A stretch of 19,982 nucleotides of DNA from Gemmatimonadota bacterium (GTDB lineage Bacteria > Gemmatimonadota > Gemmatimonadetes > Longimicrobiales > Gaopeijiaceae), in assembly GCA_030618065.1 (NCBI GenBank), contig JAUXEE010000007.1:1-19982 (forward strand), in the 5' to 3' direction. Every line of letters begins with the position of its first letter. Positions within the stretch are counted from its first letter, which is position 1. This document shows positions 6,837 through 13,959 of this stretch, in pieces. Position numbers and translations under genes: made by a program. The notes below the pieces were generated by a model. That model saw only the letters and a program-made list of their open reading frames with translations, was not told the DNA's origin and ran no database searches.

Positions 6837-8228
6837 TCATACCCTCCAGTCATGGTCGCCGATCCCCAACTGGGGTCTCTCGTACCCTTCACGGCCCAGG
6901 AGACCATACGTCAGCTTCTTGCTCAACTCTACGCCAGGTTGATCGAGGGGATCAACGCCATAGAGGGCGCCGGCGAAAACCGTGGCGATCTGGAAGAGCA
7001 TGAAGAGCTCGCCGAGAGCCCGGGGGGTCAGGTCGTCCACCTCCAGGGAGAGGTTGGGACGGCCTTGCTGGCGGAGAGCCTCCATGGTGGCTTCCCGCTC
7101 CGTGTCCAGAAGCTCCGAAAGGGTATGGCCCCCGAGGTAACTCAGGGCCGAAAAGTCCTGCCGGATAGCGGGGATCTCCACAGGATCCTCCGCCCCGCCC
7201 GCTCCCAGGAAGAGAACGACCTTGTCCCGTGGTCCCTCCATGAGGAGTTGGAGAAGGGAGTGCTGATCCGTGGCCCCGACCGCCGGTACGGGCGTGGGAC
7301 CCCGATTCACTTCCCTCCCCTCTCTGTCCCTGGCCTTCCCCAGTGACTCGGCCCATAGCTGCTGGTACCATGCGGCGAAAGACCGAAGTCGATCCGAGTA
7401 GGACATGAGGACGTGGATGGGGGCTCCCTGCACGGTGTCCGCCTGGTGAAGGAGGGTGGCCAGGAGCCCCGCCGGGTTCTCCTTGAGGACGGAGGCCTGG
7501 CACCGTTGGGCCATGTCCCGGGCACCGTCCAGGACCTCCATGATGTCGATTCCGACCACAGCGGCTGGGAGGAGTCCGACAGCGGAGAGAACGGAGAACC
7601 GCCCGCCGACATTGGACGGGACCGCCAGAGTCGGGACCCCCTCCTCATCGGCGATCTTTCGGAGTATTCCAGACTCGGGGTCGGTGGTGAAAAGGAAATG
7701 CCCCCGAGTCGGCTCTTCCCCCAGGATCTCATGGAGGCGGTCCTCTACCACCATGTACTGGGACATGGTCTCCGCCGTGGAGCCCGACTTGCTCACCACG
7801 TTGAACAGGGTCCGCCTCAGGTCCAGCCGATCCAGGAGAGAAGAGACCGTCCTGGGATCCACGTTGTCCAGGATGTAGAGGCGGGGATAGTGATCCCGGG
7901 CTTCGTCATCCGACTCGTTCCAGTAGGGACCCAGGAGCGAATCCCTCAGAGTGATGGTGCCCAGGGCCGATCCACCGATCCCGAGAACCACCAGGTTCTC
8001 GAACCACTGACCGAATCCATCAGCCAGCTCCTGAACAGCCCTGGCCGATTCCCGGGCGTCGGGAAGGGAGAAAAAACCCATCTCTCCCGACCGCCGCCGG
8101 GACTCCACATCGTCGTACGCCCGCCGAAAGGCCTCGGCCAGACCTCCCTCCAACTCCAGGGGATCCAAGCCCCGACCTCCCAGATTCGGGGAGAGCATGT
8201 TGGCGTAATCCAGGGTCACGGATCTCAT
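6837..8228 (-). CDS. pgi: Glucose-6-phosphate isomerase
   Basis: Interconverts glucose 6-phosphate and fructose 6-phosphate in glycolysis and gluconeogenesis. The 463 residues match the short bacterial form. Signatures in order are VVLGIGGSALGTITLRDSLL (phosphate/sugar binding), FNVVSKSGSTAETMSQ (SIS domain phosphate loop), VGGRFSVLSAVGLLPAAVVG (first family pattern), and GATDQHSLLQLLMEGPRDK near the C-terminus with the catalytic histidine region. The ATG at 8228 has AGAGGA nine bases upstream, but a two-codon ATG-AAA-TGA frame sits between and overlaps the start. A 14-bp tandem repeat fills the gap to the upstream metallo-hydrolase gene. Confidence 0.96.
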   Translation of the reverse strand: MRSVTLDYANMLSPNLGGRGLDPLELEGGLAEAFRRAYDDVESRRRSGEMGFFSLPDARESARAVQELADGFGQWFENLVVLGIGGSALGTITLRDSLLGPYWNESDDEARDHYPRLYILDNVDPRTVSSLLDRLDLRRTLFNVVSKSGSTAETMSQYMVVEDRLHEILGEEPTRGHFLFTTDPESGILRKIADEEGVPTLAVPSNVGGRFSVLSAVGLLPAAVVGIDIMEVLDGARDMAQRCQASVLKENPAGLLATLLHQADTVQGAPIHVLMSYSDRLRSFAAWYQQLWAESLGKARDREGREVNRGPTPVPAVGATDQHSLLQLLMEGPRDKVVLFLGAGGAEDPVEIPAIRQDFSALSYLGGHTLSELLDTEREATMEALRQQGRPNLSLEVDDLTPRALGELFMLFQIATVFAGALYGVDPLDQPGVELSKKLTYGLLGREGYERPQLGIGDHDWRV

Positions 8229-8247
8229 TTCATGGAATCCTCTACGA

Positions 8248-8286
8248 ATGCTCTTCCAGGTATGCTCATCCAGGTACGCTCTTCAG
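8248..8286 (-). repeat. 14-bp tandem repeat between the metallo-hydrolase gene and pgi
   Basis: Units at 8248-8261 (ATGCTCTTCCAGGT) and 8262-8275 (ATGCTCATCCAGGT) differ at one base. A partial third copy at 8276-8286 runs across the stop codon of the hydrolase gene (8283-8285). This repeat makes up most of the 54-bp gap. Confidence 0.85.
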
Positions 8287-9068
8287 TCCTCGGGAATCTC
8301 GACGGTCAACCCGTCAAAGGCCGGCTCCACCCCCGGTGGGAGGGTATCCAGGAGCTCCTGGTGTCCGACCTCATGGGTCATGTGGGTCAGGTAGGTCCGT
8401 TCCGCTCCCACCTCCGCCGCAGCCTCCACGGCCTCTTCCACGTTGAAGTGGGTCGGATGGGGGTTCCCCCACCAAAGGGCATTGAGGACCAGGACGCGGA
8501 CACCCCTGAGAGCCTCAATAGCCCGGGGAGGAAGGGTCTTGGCATCCGTGACATACCCCAGAGATCCCACCCTGAACCCGAAGACGGTGATTGGGCCGTG
8601 GGGGACCGGGATAGGCAGAAAAACTCGGCCCAGGATCTCCTGGGGTTCGAAAGCCTTGAACCCATGAAGGCGGAACTGAGGGAGGGTGCTTCCGGGAGGC
8701 GGGTGGATCGCCTCATCGAAGATGTAGGGGAAGCGTCTCAGGAGCTCATGGTGTGAGCCGTCAGGACAGTGGACCGGCATGTCCTTCTTGGCTCGGAAGC
8801 GGAATATCCTCAGGTCATCGGCGCCGTGTACGTGGTCCGCGTGGAGGTGGGTGAACCAGACCGCGTCGATATGATCGACGCCGGCCCGGACCAGCTGGAG
8901 GCGAAGCTCGGGGGGTGCGTCCACCAGCAGATTCCCCTCAGGAAGCGTCAGGAGGGCGCCATGACGGGTCCGGCGATCCCTGGGATCGTCCGACATGCAC
9001 CGGGGACAATGGCACCCGATCACGGGAACACCGAAGGAAGTACCTGTCCCGAGAAAGGTGAGCTTCAC
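8283..9068 (-). CDS. PhnP-like MBL-fold metallo-hydrolase
   Basis: Metallo-beta-lactamase-fold phosphodiesterase of the PhnP-like group. Numbered from the GTG at 9068, it begins MKLTFLGTGTSFGVPVIGC. It has the extra structural zinc motif Cys19-x-Cys21-x2-Cys24 with DPRDRRTR after it, the core HxHxDH motif His74/His76/Asp78/His79 (THLHADHVHG), the Asp in GYVTDAK, and a late His in YLTHMTHEVGH. I chose the GTG start because AGGAG lies six bases upstream and the protein then opens directly on the first beta strand. Upstream in-frame ATG (9086) and TTG (9107) lack a ribosome site. PhnP hydrolyses cyclic phosphoribose from phosphonate breakdown, but no phn genes are nearby, so the substrate is unknown. 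Confidence 0.88.
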   Translation of the reverse strand: MKLTFLGTGTSFGVPVIGCHCPRCMSDDPRDRRTRHGALLTLPEGNLLVDAPPELRLQLVRAGVDHIDAVWFTHLHADHVHGADDLRIFRFRAKKDMPVHCPDGSHHELLRRFPYIFDEAIHPPPGSTLPQFRLHGFKAFEPQEILGRVFLPIPVPHGPITVFGFRVGSLGYVTDAKTLPPRAIEALRGVRVLVLNALWWGNPHPTHFNVEEAVEAAAEVGAERTYLTHMTHEVGHQELLDTLPPGVEPAFDGLTVEIPED

Positions 9069-9241
9069 GCTGGACTCCTGAGGCATCCGCCGCTGGAATT
9101 CGCCCAAGGGGGTAGATTCAGAGACGTTCTCCTCGCATCGTATGGGTCCCGAGGCCGGGACGGAAGGGGTTCGTTCCGCGTCTCGGCCTTTTCAGCGACT
9201 TGCCGAGGAACCCTGAAACCCACGGAAAGCACCGGGGAGCC

Positions 9242-10393
9242 ATGACCTACCGCCTCATCGCCGACGATTCCGCCCTGCTCGAAGTCTCCCCCCAACTCCA
9301 GTCACAATCCAGAATCGCCCTCGACTGCGAAGCCGCCGGATTCCATCGGTACACGGACAGGCTCTGTCTGGTCCAGCTTTCCACACCCGAAGAGACCTTC
9401 CTTTTCGACCCTCTGGCCGCCGACCCCTCCGGCGTCCTCAGGCCCATCTTGGAAGACCCCGAGATCCAGGTGGTCATGCACGGCGCCGATTTCGATCTGC
9501 GACTTCTCCACCGAGACCTGGGTATTCGGATCCAGGGTCTTTTCGACACCCAGGCCGCCGCCACCCTTCTCGGTGCCACCGCCATCGGACTGGCGTCTCT
9601 CCTCGAAGAGCACTTGAACGAAAAACTCTCCAAGGAGCACCAACGAGCCGACTGGGCGAGGAGGCCGCTTCCCGATGGCTTTCTGGAGTACGCGGCCAAC
9701 GATACGCGGCACCTTCTTGCCCTTGGCGAAACCCTGGCCGGAAAGCTCGACGAAGCGGGACGGGGGAGCTGGGCCAGGGAGGAGTTCCGGTTTCTCGAGA
9801 CCATCCAGTGGGAAGATGATCCAACCGACCCCGTTACACGATTCAAGGGCGCCCGGCACCTGACCCCGCGGCAGGTGACGTCCCTCCGGGCGACTCTGAT
9901 GTGGAGGGACCGTATCGCAAAAGCTCGGGATCGGGCGCCTTTTCGGGTAGTGGGTGATTCGGTATTGGCGGCCGTCGTCATGGAGCGGCCAGGATCCGTC
10001 GATGCCCTGGCGGACCTGAAAGGGATGTCACCCCGCCTGGCCCAGCAGCATGGCCGGGAACTCCTGGAAGAGCTGGTGAGGGTGGATGGACTGCCCGACG
10101 AGGGCCTTCAGCCCTATCCCCGGGGCAATCGGAACGGGCCGGGGCGACTCACTCCGGAAGAGGAAGCCCTGGCCGACGGGATCCGGGCCCTTAGAAACGC
10201 GCGGTCCGAAGATCTGGGCCTGGAAAAGGGTGTTCTTTTCTCCAACGCCCAAATCAGTGGGATCATCCGTTCCGCTCCCCCTTCCCTGGAAGCTCTCCGG
10301 GCGGTCCCGGGGGTGAGGGGCTGGCAAGCCGAGATTCTGGGAGCGGAGATCCTTCGAATTCTTGAAAACGGAATCGGGATCCGGCCAAGCTGA
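9242..10393 (+). CDS. rnd: Ribonuclease D
   Basis: 3'-to-5' exoribonuclease that trims tRNA and other small RNA ends. The DEDDy exonuclease domain covers about 1-170: Exo I Asp28 and Glu30 (LDCEAAGF), Exo II Asp85 (HGADFDLRLL), Exo III Tyr150 and Asp154 (EYAANDTRHL). An HRDC domain (about 215-285) follows, and the C-terminal part (about 300-383) looks like the second HRDC-type domain, as in the E. coli enzyme. The length of 383 residues is close to the family norm. The ATG at 9242 follows a GGGGAG sequence; an upstream in-frame TTG (9200) would add 14 unconserved residues. The gene is divergent from the PhnP-like gene, and its stop codon lies in the loop of a perfect hairpin shared with the convergent dksA-like gene. 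Confidence 0.93.
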   Translation: MTYRLIADDSALLEVSPQLQSQSRIALDCEAAGFHRYTDRLCLVQLSTPEETFLFDPLAADPSGVLRPILEDPEIQVVMHGADFDLRLLHRDLGIRIQGLFDTQAAATLLGATAIGLASLLEEHLNEKLSKEHQRADWARRPLPDGFLEYAANDTRHLLALGETLAGKLDEAGRGSWAREEFRFLETIQWEDDPTDPVTRFKGARHLTPRQVTSLRATLMWRDRIAKARDRAPFRVVGDSVLAAVVMERPGSVDALADLKGMSPRLAQQHGRELLEELVRVDGLPDEGLQPYPRGNRNGPGRLTPEEEALADGIRALRNARSEDLGLEKGVLFSNAQISGIIRSAPPSLEALRAVPGVRGWQAEILGAEILRILENGIGIRPS

Positions 10394-10406
10394 CCGGATC
10401 CCGATT
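10372..10406. terminator. Bidirectional rho-independent terminator between rnd and dksA
   Basis: Perfect 13-bp inverted repeat, AATCGGGATCCGG (10372-10384) and CCGGATCCCGATT (10394-10406), with a 9-base loop. The loop ends with the rnd stop codon (10391-10393). A T-rich run, TTGTCTTT, follows on the plus strand, and CCGTTTTC follows on the minus strand. It sits exactly between convergent genes, so it could end both transcripts. Confidence 0.75.
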
Positions 10407-10439
10407 GTCTTTCCGAAGGGGATGGACACTTTGGCCAGG

Positions 10440-10823
10440 TCAGGCCGCGTCCTCCTCTTCCTTCACCTTGCAATCGATGCAGTAGCGGGCATGGGGAAGG
10501 GCGTCCAGCCGCTCGAAGCCCACTTTCGCACCACAGGTGTGGCAATCGCCGAAAGATTTCGGGTCGTTGTACAGGCGACGAAGAGCCTCCTCGATGCGGT
10601 AGAGATACCGGCCTTCCTTCGTGGCGAAGAGGGCCGCTTTCTCGCGCTCCATGGCTTCGGTTCCCTGATCCGCCATATGGTCGGTGTAAGCGGCAAGGGC
10701 GGAGTCGCCCGACTCTCGGTCCGATTTGGCCATCTTGTCGAAAATTCCAAGGGCCTTCTGCGCCCGGGCTCGTTCGTCCAGGAGCCTCTTCTCGAGATGC
10801 TCTAGCTGTTTCTTGGTGAGCAT
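10440..10823 (-). CDS. DksA/TraR-family zinc-finger regulator
   Basis: A 127-residue protein with an N-terminal coiled-coil hairpin (about 1-85; LTKKQLEHLEKRLLDERARA, then the turn around SGDSALAAYTDHMADQGTE, then EREKAALFATKEGRYLYRIEEAL). A four-cysteine zinc finger follows, CHTCG-x16-YCIDC (C-x2-C-x17-C-x2-C), and the tail is acidic. DksA-type proteins bind the RNA polymerase secondary channel and, with ppGpp, reset transcription of rRNA and amino-acid genes. The D-rich hairpin turn fits a DksA-like mode, but whether this is the true DksA orthologue or a paralogue cannot be told from one window. It converges on rnd across a shared hairpin. The ribosome site is weak (GAGATCAGA before ATG). 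Confidence 0.88.
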   Translation of the reverse strand: MLTKKQLEHLEKRLLDERARAQKALGIFDKMAKSDRESGDSALAAYTDHMADQGTEAMEREKAALFATKEGRYLYRIEEALRRLYNDPKSFGDCHTCGAKVGFERLDALPHARYCIDCKVKEEEDAA

Positions 10824-11049
10824 TCTGATCTCAAATCGTCGGTTTTTGTCTGAGGGTCTCGTCCGTCCCAGCGCCCGTTTCGGGGGTCTGGGTTTTCGGA
10901 AGCCAATAAAATTAACCCTGCCTTTGAGGGCCGTCTACCCGGGAAGGAAACTAGACAAAGAAGATCTCCTCTCTTGACGGACAGAGTGGATCTTGGAGCT
11001 TTATCCTTTCCCGATCCACCATCGACAATCCCCTAGTCTCAAGGTCCCT

Positions 11050-11328
11050 GTGGATACCATTCGCTGTCGTCGTTGCCGGAAGACCGCCCCAAGGCTCGAG
11101 AAGGCCCCCTTTCGAAACCCCATCGGAGAGAAAGTGCACGAGGAGATCTGCCGAGCGTGCTGGAGTGACTGGCTGGAGCATCAAACCCTCCTGATCAACC
11201 ACTACGGGCTCGATCCCCGGGACCCGAAGGCCCGTGAATTCCTTTACACCCAAATCGAAACGGTTCTGCTCAAAGGGGAGAGTGGCGAGAAGATGGACAC
11301 CTCCCAAAAAGGGAGTATCGAGTTTTAG
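11050..11328 (+). CDS. YggX-like Fe(II)-trafficking/oxidative-damage protection protein
   Basis: With the GTG start at 11050 the product is 92 residues, matching the usual length of YggX (about 91). AAGG lies five bases upstream; the in-frame TTG at 10993 would add 19 unconserved residues. Family features are GEKVHEEICRACWSDWLEHQ, then TLLINHYGLDPRDPKAREFL and the final helix YTQIETVLLKG, which follow the YggX pattern of GELG-x-RIY, W-x-W-x2-x2-TMLINE and EFL/FEG. YggX protects Fe-S enzymes from oxidative damage. Unusual here are two CxxC pairs (Cys6/Cys9 and Cys34/Cys37) instead of the single N-terminal cysteine of the E. coli protein, which suggests a bound zinc or iron. Its stop overlaps the convergent glycosyltransferase stop by four bases. 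Confidence 0.82.
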   Translation: MDTIRCRRCRKTAPRLEKAPFRNPIGEKVHEEICRACWSDWLEHQTLLINHYGLDPRDPKAREFLYTQIETVLLKGESGEKMDTSQKGSIEF

Positions 11329-12935
11329 GAACCGGCTTCCCTTCCCGCCCGAATAACAAGTTCCTGACAAGCAGAATCCCAGGCCAGGGCCACCAAGAAT
11401 CGGCCCGGTTGGGAATCCAGGAGCTGGACCGTCCCAGGGGGGCATAGCGCGTCGACCCGGTCGAGGGCCGGTCCGTGCACCCGCCCCCCATGCTCGACCA
11501 GAACATGAGTCAAACCGGAGCCGATCCAGATCGCATACTGCTGCTCCGGGCTTCCCTCCACCGGTCCCCCCGCTGCCAGGGGACGAAAACGGGCGCTGGG
11601 AACCACAGCCCTACCTGTATAGAGGTGGATTCCCGCCCAAAGCTCCGGCGCCCCCACCACGGCGTCCGGGGGTGTGTTCTCTTCCACGGCCCGGACCGCA
11701 TCCAGAAGAGCCGCCGACCGAATTCGATACGGCTCCACCGACCAGCCACTGCTCAGGCGGAAGATGGACACCGACGCGAAGAGGGCCACCCAGGCCAGTG
11801 CCACCACCGCCACCGGAACCCGAAGTCGGGAAGGCAGGCTCATGGAGTACACGAGCCTCCGGAATCCCATCACCACACAAAGCATCAGGACGGGTTGAAA
11901 GGGGACGAGGAGGCGAATCTCCTGGAAGGGCCAGAGAAGGAGGATCCCGAGCGAGAGGCAAAGGGTGAGAGGAAGGATCCTACTTCGTTTGAAAAGCTCC
12001 CCCAGTCCGAGGAGGAAGACGGGAGCCACCACCAATCCGAGAAGGAGGGAGGGCCCCGGGACCCCCGGGAGAAGGAGGGTGGCGATCCGGCTCAGAAGAT
12101 GGCCAGCATTCGCAGCGACGAATTGAACGAATTCCCAAGGTTGCTGGAGAAGCTGCCCCATCAGCCACCCACCGTAGGGCCCGAGGGTGTCCAGAAGGGG
12201 CTCTGGGATCGAGTCGGCGGCTCGGCCGCTCCAATAGGTCCACGGAAGAAGAAGGGCCAGGGTCCCGAAGGCGGTCCATCCGGCCGCCTTCCTCCTACCA
12301 CCAAGAAGGAGGGAGACAACCCCGGCCACCAGGACGGCAACCCCCAGGGTACGAGCGTATAATGCCCCTCCTCCCGCCAGCAGAAAGAGGACGACCGGGC
12401 CGATCCCGCCCTTCGCCTCCATCCTTCCCCCTGCCCAAAGGGCCGCCAGAATCCCGAGGAGGAAGAGGGGTTCCGAGAGAGGAACCGATGCCACCCTCCA
12501 GAGGTGGGCGGAGATCCAGATCAAGGCGGTGAGGGAGAGGGCAGATGGCGCCGATAGTCCGAGGATCTTCTTCAGGTAGACGGAAAACACACCCGCCGCC
12601 AGCGCCGTCAGCACGAGATTCAGGCCCCCGAATAACGGAACGTTCTCAGGGAAGCTCGGAAAGAGGAGCCAAACGAGGCTCAGCAAAAGGGGGTAGAGGG
12701 GCGGGAACTTGGGTGCCAGCGGAGCCCCTGGAATCCCTACATAACGAAGGCCATCACCCTCCGCCAGAGACCGACCCAGAAGCACATACACACCGTCGTC
12801 GTGCCAGATCCCGGGAGGGAACGGCTCCCAAACGCTCAATCCGAGGGCCAGCAGGGCCAACGCCAGCCCCCAGGGGGCCCAAGGCCAAAAGGTCGAGGTG
12901 GGGGATTGAGTCTCCGGGCGGGATCCCTGGGTCAT
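11325..12935 (-). CDS. GT-C membrane glycosyltransferase (ArnT/PMT-like)
   Basis: A 536-residue integral membrane protein with roughly ten to twelve hydrophobic spans. The first periplasmic loop after TM1 carries WHDDGVYVLLGRSLAEGDGL (Asp46-Asp47), the acidic motif of GT-C transferases that use polyprenyl-phosphate sugars, then KFPPLYPLLLSLVW. A PLSEPLFLLGILAALWAGG block resembles the SEPLF motif of the family. A soluble periplasmic domain is at the C-terminus (about 400-536). Such enzymes transfer a sugar to lipid A, proteins or other cell-surface acceptors; substrate and acceptor are unknown. I chose ATG at 12935. In-frame GTG and TTG codons reach back to 12983 but would overlap the control region of the divergent phosphatase, and no start has a clear ribosome site. 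Confidence 0.82.
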   Translation of the reverse strand: MTQGSRPETQSPTSTFWPWAPWGLALALLALGLSVWEPFPPGIWHDDGVYVLLGRSLAEGDGLRYVGIPGAPLAPKFPPLYPLLLSLVWLLFPSFPENVPLFGGLNLVLTALAAGVFSVYLKKILGLSAPSALSLTALIWISAHLWRVASVPLSEPLFLLGILAALWAGGRMEAKGGIGPVVLFLLAGGGALYARTLGVAVLVAGVVSLLLGGRRKAAGWTAFGTLALLLPWTYWSGRAADSIPEPLLDTLGPYGGWLMGQLLQQPWEFVQFVAANAGHLLSRIATLLLPGVPGPSLLLGLVVAPVFLLGLGELFKRSRILPLTLCLSLGILLLWPFQEIRLLVPFQPVLMLCVVMGFRRLVYSMSLPSRLRVPVAVVALAWVALFASVSIFRLSSGWSVEPYRIRSAALLDAVRAVEENTPPDAVVGAPELWAGIHLYTGRAVVPSARFRPLAAGGPVEGSPEQQYAIWIGSGLTHVLVEHGGRVHGPALDRVDALCPPGTVQLLDSQPGRFLVALAWDSACQELVIRAGREAGS

Positions 12936-13003
12936 CACCGGGGTTTTGAACAAGTTCGATGCTCCTTCGCAGGACACGATCAACCCGGAAAAGGGACCAC
13001 ACT

Positions 13004-13954
13004 ATGACCCGGAGGGGCTTACTCCCAATCCTGACCACGATGGTCCTGGCTCTTCTATCGGCGGGATGCCACTTTCGAAGACCGCCGAACGATCATATCC
13101 CCCCTCGACCATCCCCGGCAAACTTCCCCAGCCTGCCTTCGGCCCCGAGTCTCCAGGTCCTGGTTTTGGGGGATTGGGGAACCGGGGCGGAGGGGCAACG
13201 GGAGGTCGCCGAAGCCATCGCCGAAGCCCATGGAGGTTCCCCACCGGACTTCGTACTCACGGTGGGTGACAACTTCTATCCCGCTGGGGTGACCGGCCCG
13301 GGAGACCCCATTTGGAGAAGCCATTTCGAGACCATGTATGTGGGACCCTTCTGGGACGGTTTGGTCTTCTACCCGACGCTGGGAAACCATGACTACCAGG
13401 GACGACCCGAAGGTCAGATCCACTACTCGGAGATCAGTCCCAGGTGGGAGATGCCCGAACCCTACCACGCCTTTGAGGGGCCGCTCCCGGGGGGAGGCTC
13501 CGTCCTCTTCGTGGCCCTGGACACGGAACCTATCGCCACCGGCTCCCGGGAATCCCAACTCCAGTGGGAGTGGGCCGATTCGGTCCTGGAGAACTCTTCA
13601 GGTGATTGGACCGTGGTCTACGGCCACCATCCGGTCGCCACCGGCGGGTGGCACAAGGCCGACAAGACCGTGAAGGAAGCCCTCCTCCCCCTTCTACAGG
13701 ATAGGGCGACTCTCTACCTCTCCGGCCACAATCACTCTACGGAACTGTTGGAAACGGAGGTAGGAACCCTTCAAGGAGTCTGTGGGGGAGGCGGTGGCCT
13801 GGACAACCCGTATCGGGTAAAGCCGGTTCCTGGAACGCTGGCCGCCTTCACCAACGGGGGGTGGTGTTATCTCCGGGTCTGGCCCGAAGCCCTGGTGGTG
13901 GACCTCTACGACCGGGGGGGAGGCCTCCAGCTCCGACACCTCATCCGAAGGTAG
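13004..13954 (+). CDS. Lipoprotein purple acid phosphatase-type metallophosphoesterase
   Basis: A 316-residue exported phosphatase. The signal ends in the lipobox LLSAGC (Cys22), so it is probably membrane-anchored outside the cytoplasm. All seven metal ligands of the purple acid/tartrate-resistant acid phosphatase fold can be placed: Asp57 (GDWG), Asp89 and Tyr92 (VGDNFY), Asn128 (LGNHD), His208 (YGHHPV), His242 and His244 (GHNH). The tyrosine three residues after the second aspartate separates purple acid phosphatases from other metallophosphoesterases. The likely reaction is hydrolysis of phosphomonoesters for phosphate scavenging. ATG at 13004 was chosen for the lipoprotein signal and the AAGGGA seven bases upstream; an ATG at 12959 would add 15 charged residues. 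It is divergent from the glycosyltransferase and ends 5 bp from the convergent nitrilase stop. Confidence 0.9.
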   Translation: MTRRGLLPILTTMVLALLSAGCHFRRPPNDHIPPRPSPANFPSLPSAPSLQVLVLGDWGTGAEGQREVAEAIAEAHGGSPPDFVLTVGDNFYPAGVTGPGDPIWRSHFETMYVGPFWDGLVFYPTLGNHDYQGRPEGQIHYSEISPRWEMPEPYHAFEGPLPGGGSVLFVALDTEPIATGSRESQLQWEWADSVLENSSGDWTVVYGHHPVATGGWHKADKTVKEALLPLLQDRATLYLSGHNHSTELLETEVGTLQGVCGGGGGLDNPYRVKPVPGTLAAFTNGGWCYLRVWPEALVVDLYDRGGGLQLRHLIRR

Positions 13955-13959
13955 CCGGC

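Noticed and set aside
7413..8756. Long open frame antisense to pgi and the PhnP-like gene
   Set aside because: Same reasoning: a shadow of two conserved genes, with no family features and no ribosome site.
10974..11004. Promoter for the YggX-like gene (TTGACG at 10974-10979)
   Set aside because: The -35-like hexamer is good, but the only AT-rich -10 candidate (CTTTAT, 10999-11004) is weak and 19 bp away. Not strong enough to annotate.
12948..12957. LexA-like palindrome GAACAAGTTC between the glycosyltransferase and phosphatase genes
   Set aside because: The half-sites are two bases apart, not four as in the GAAC-N4-GTTC SOS box, and neither neighbour is an SOS gene.
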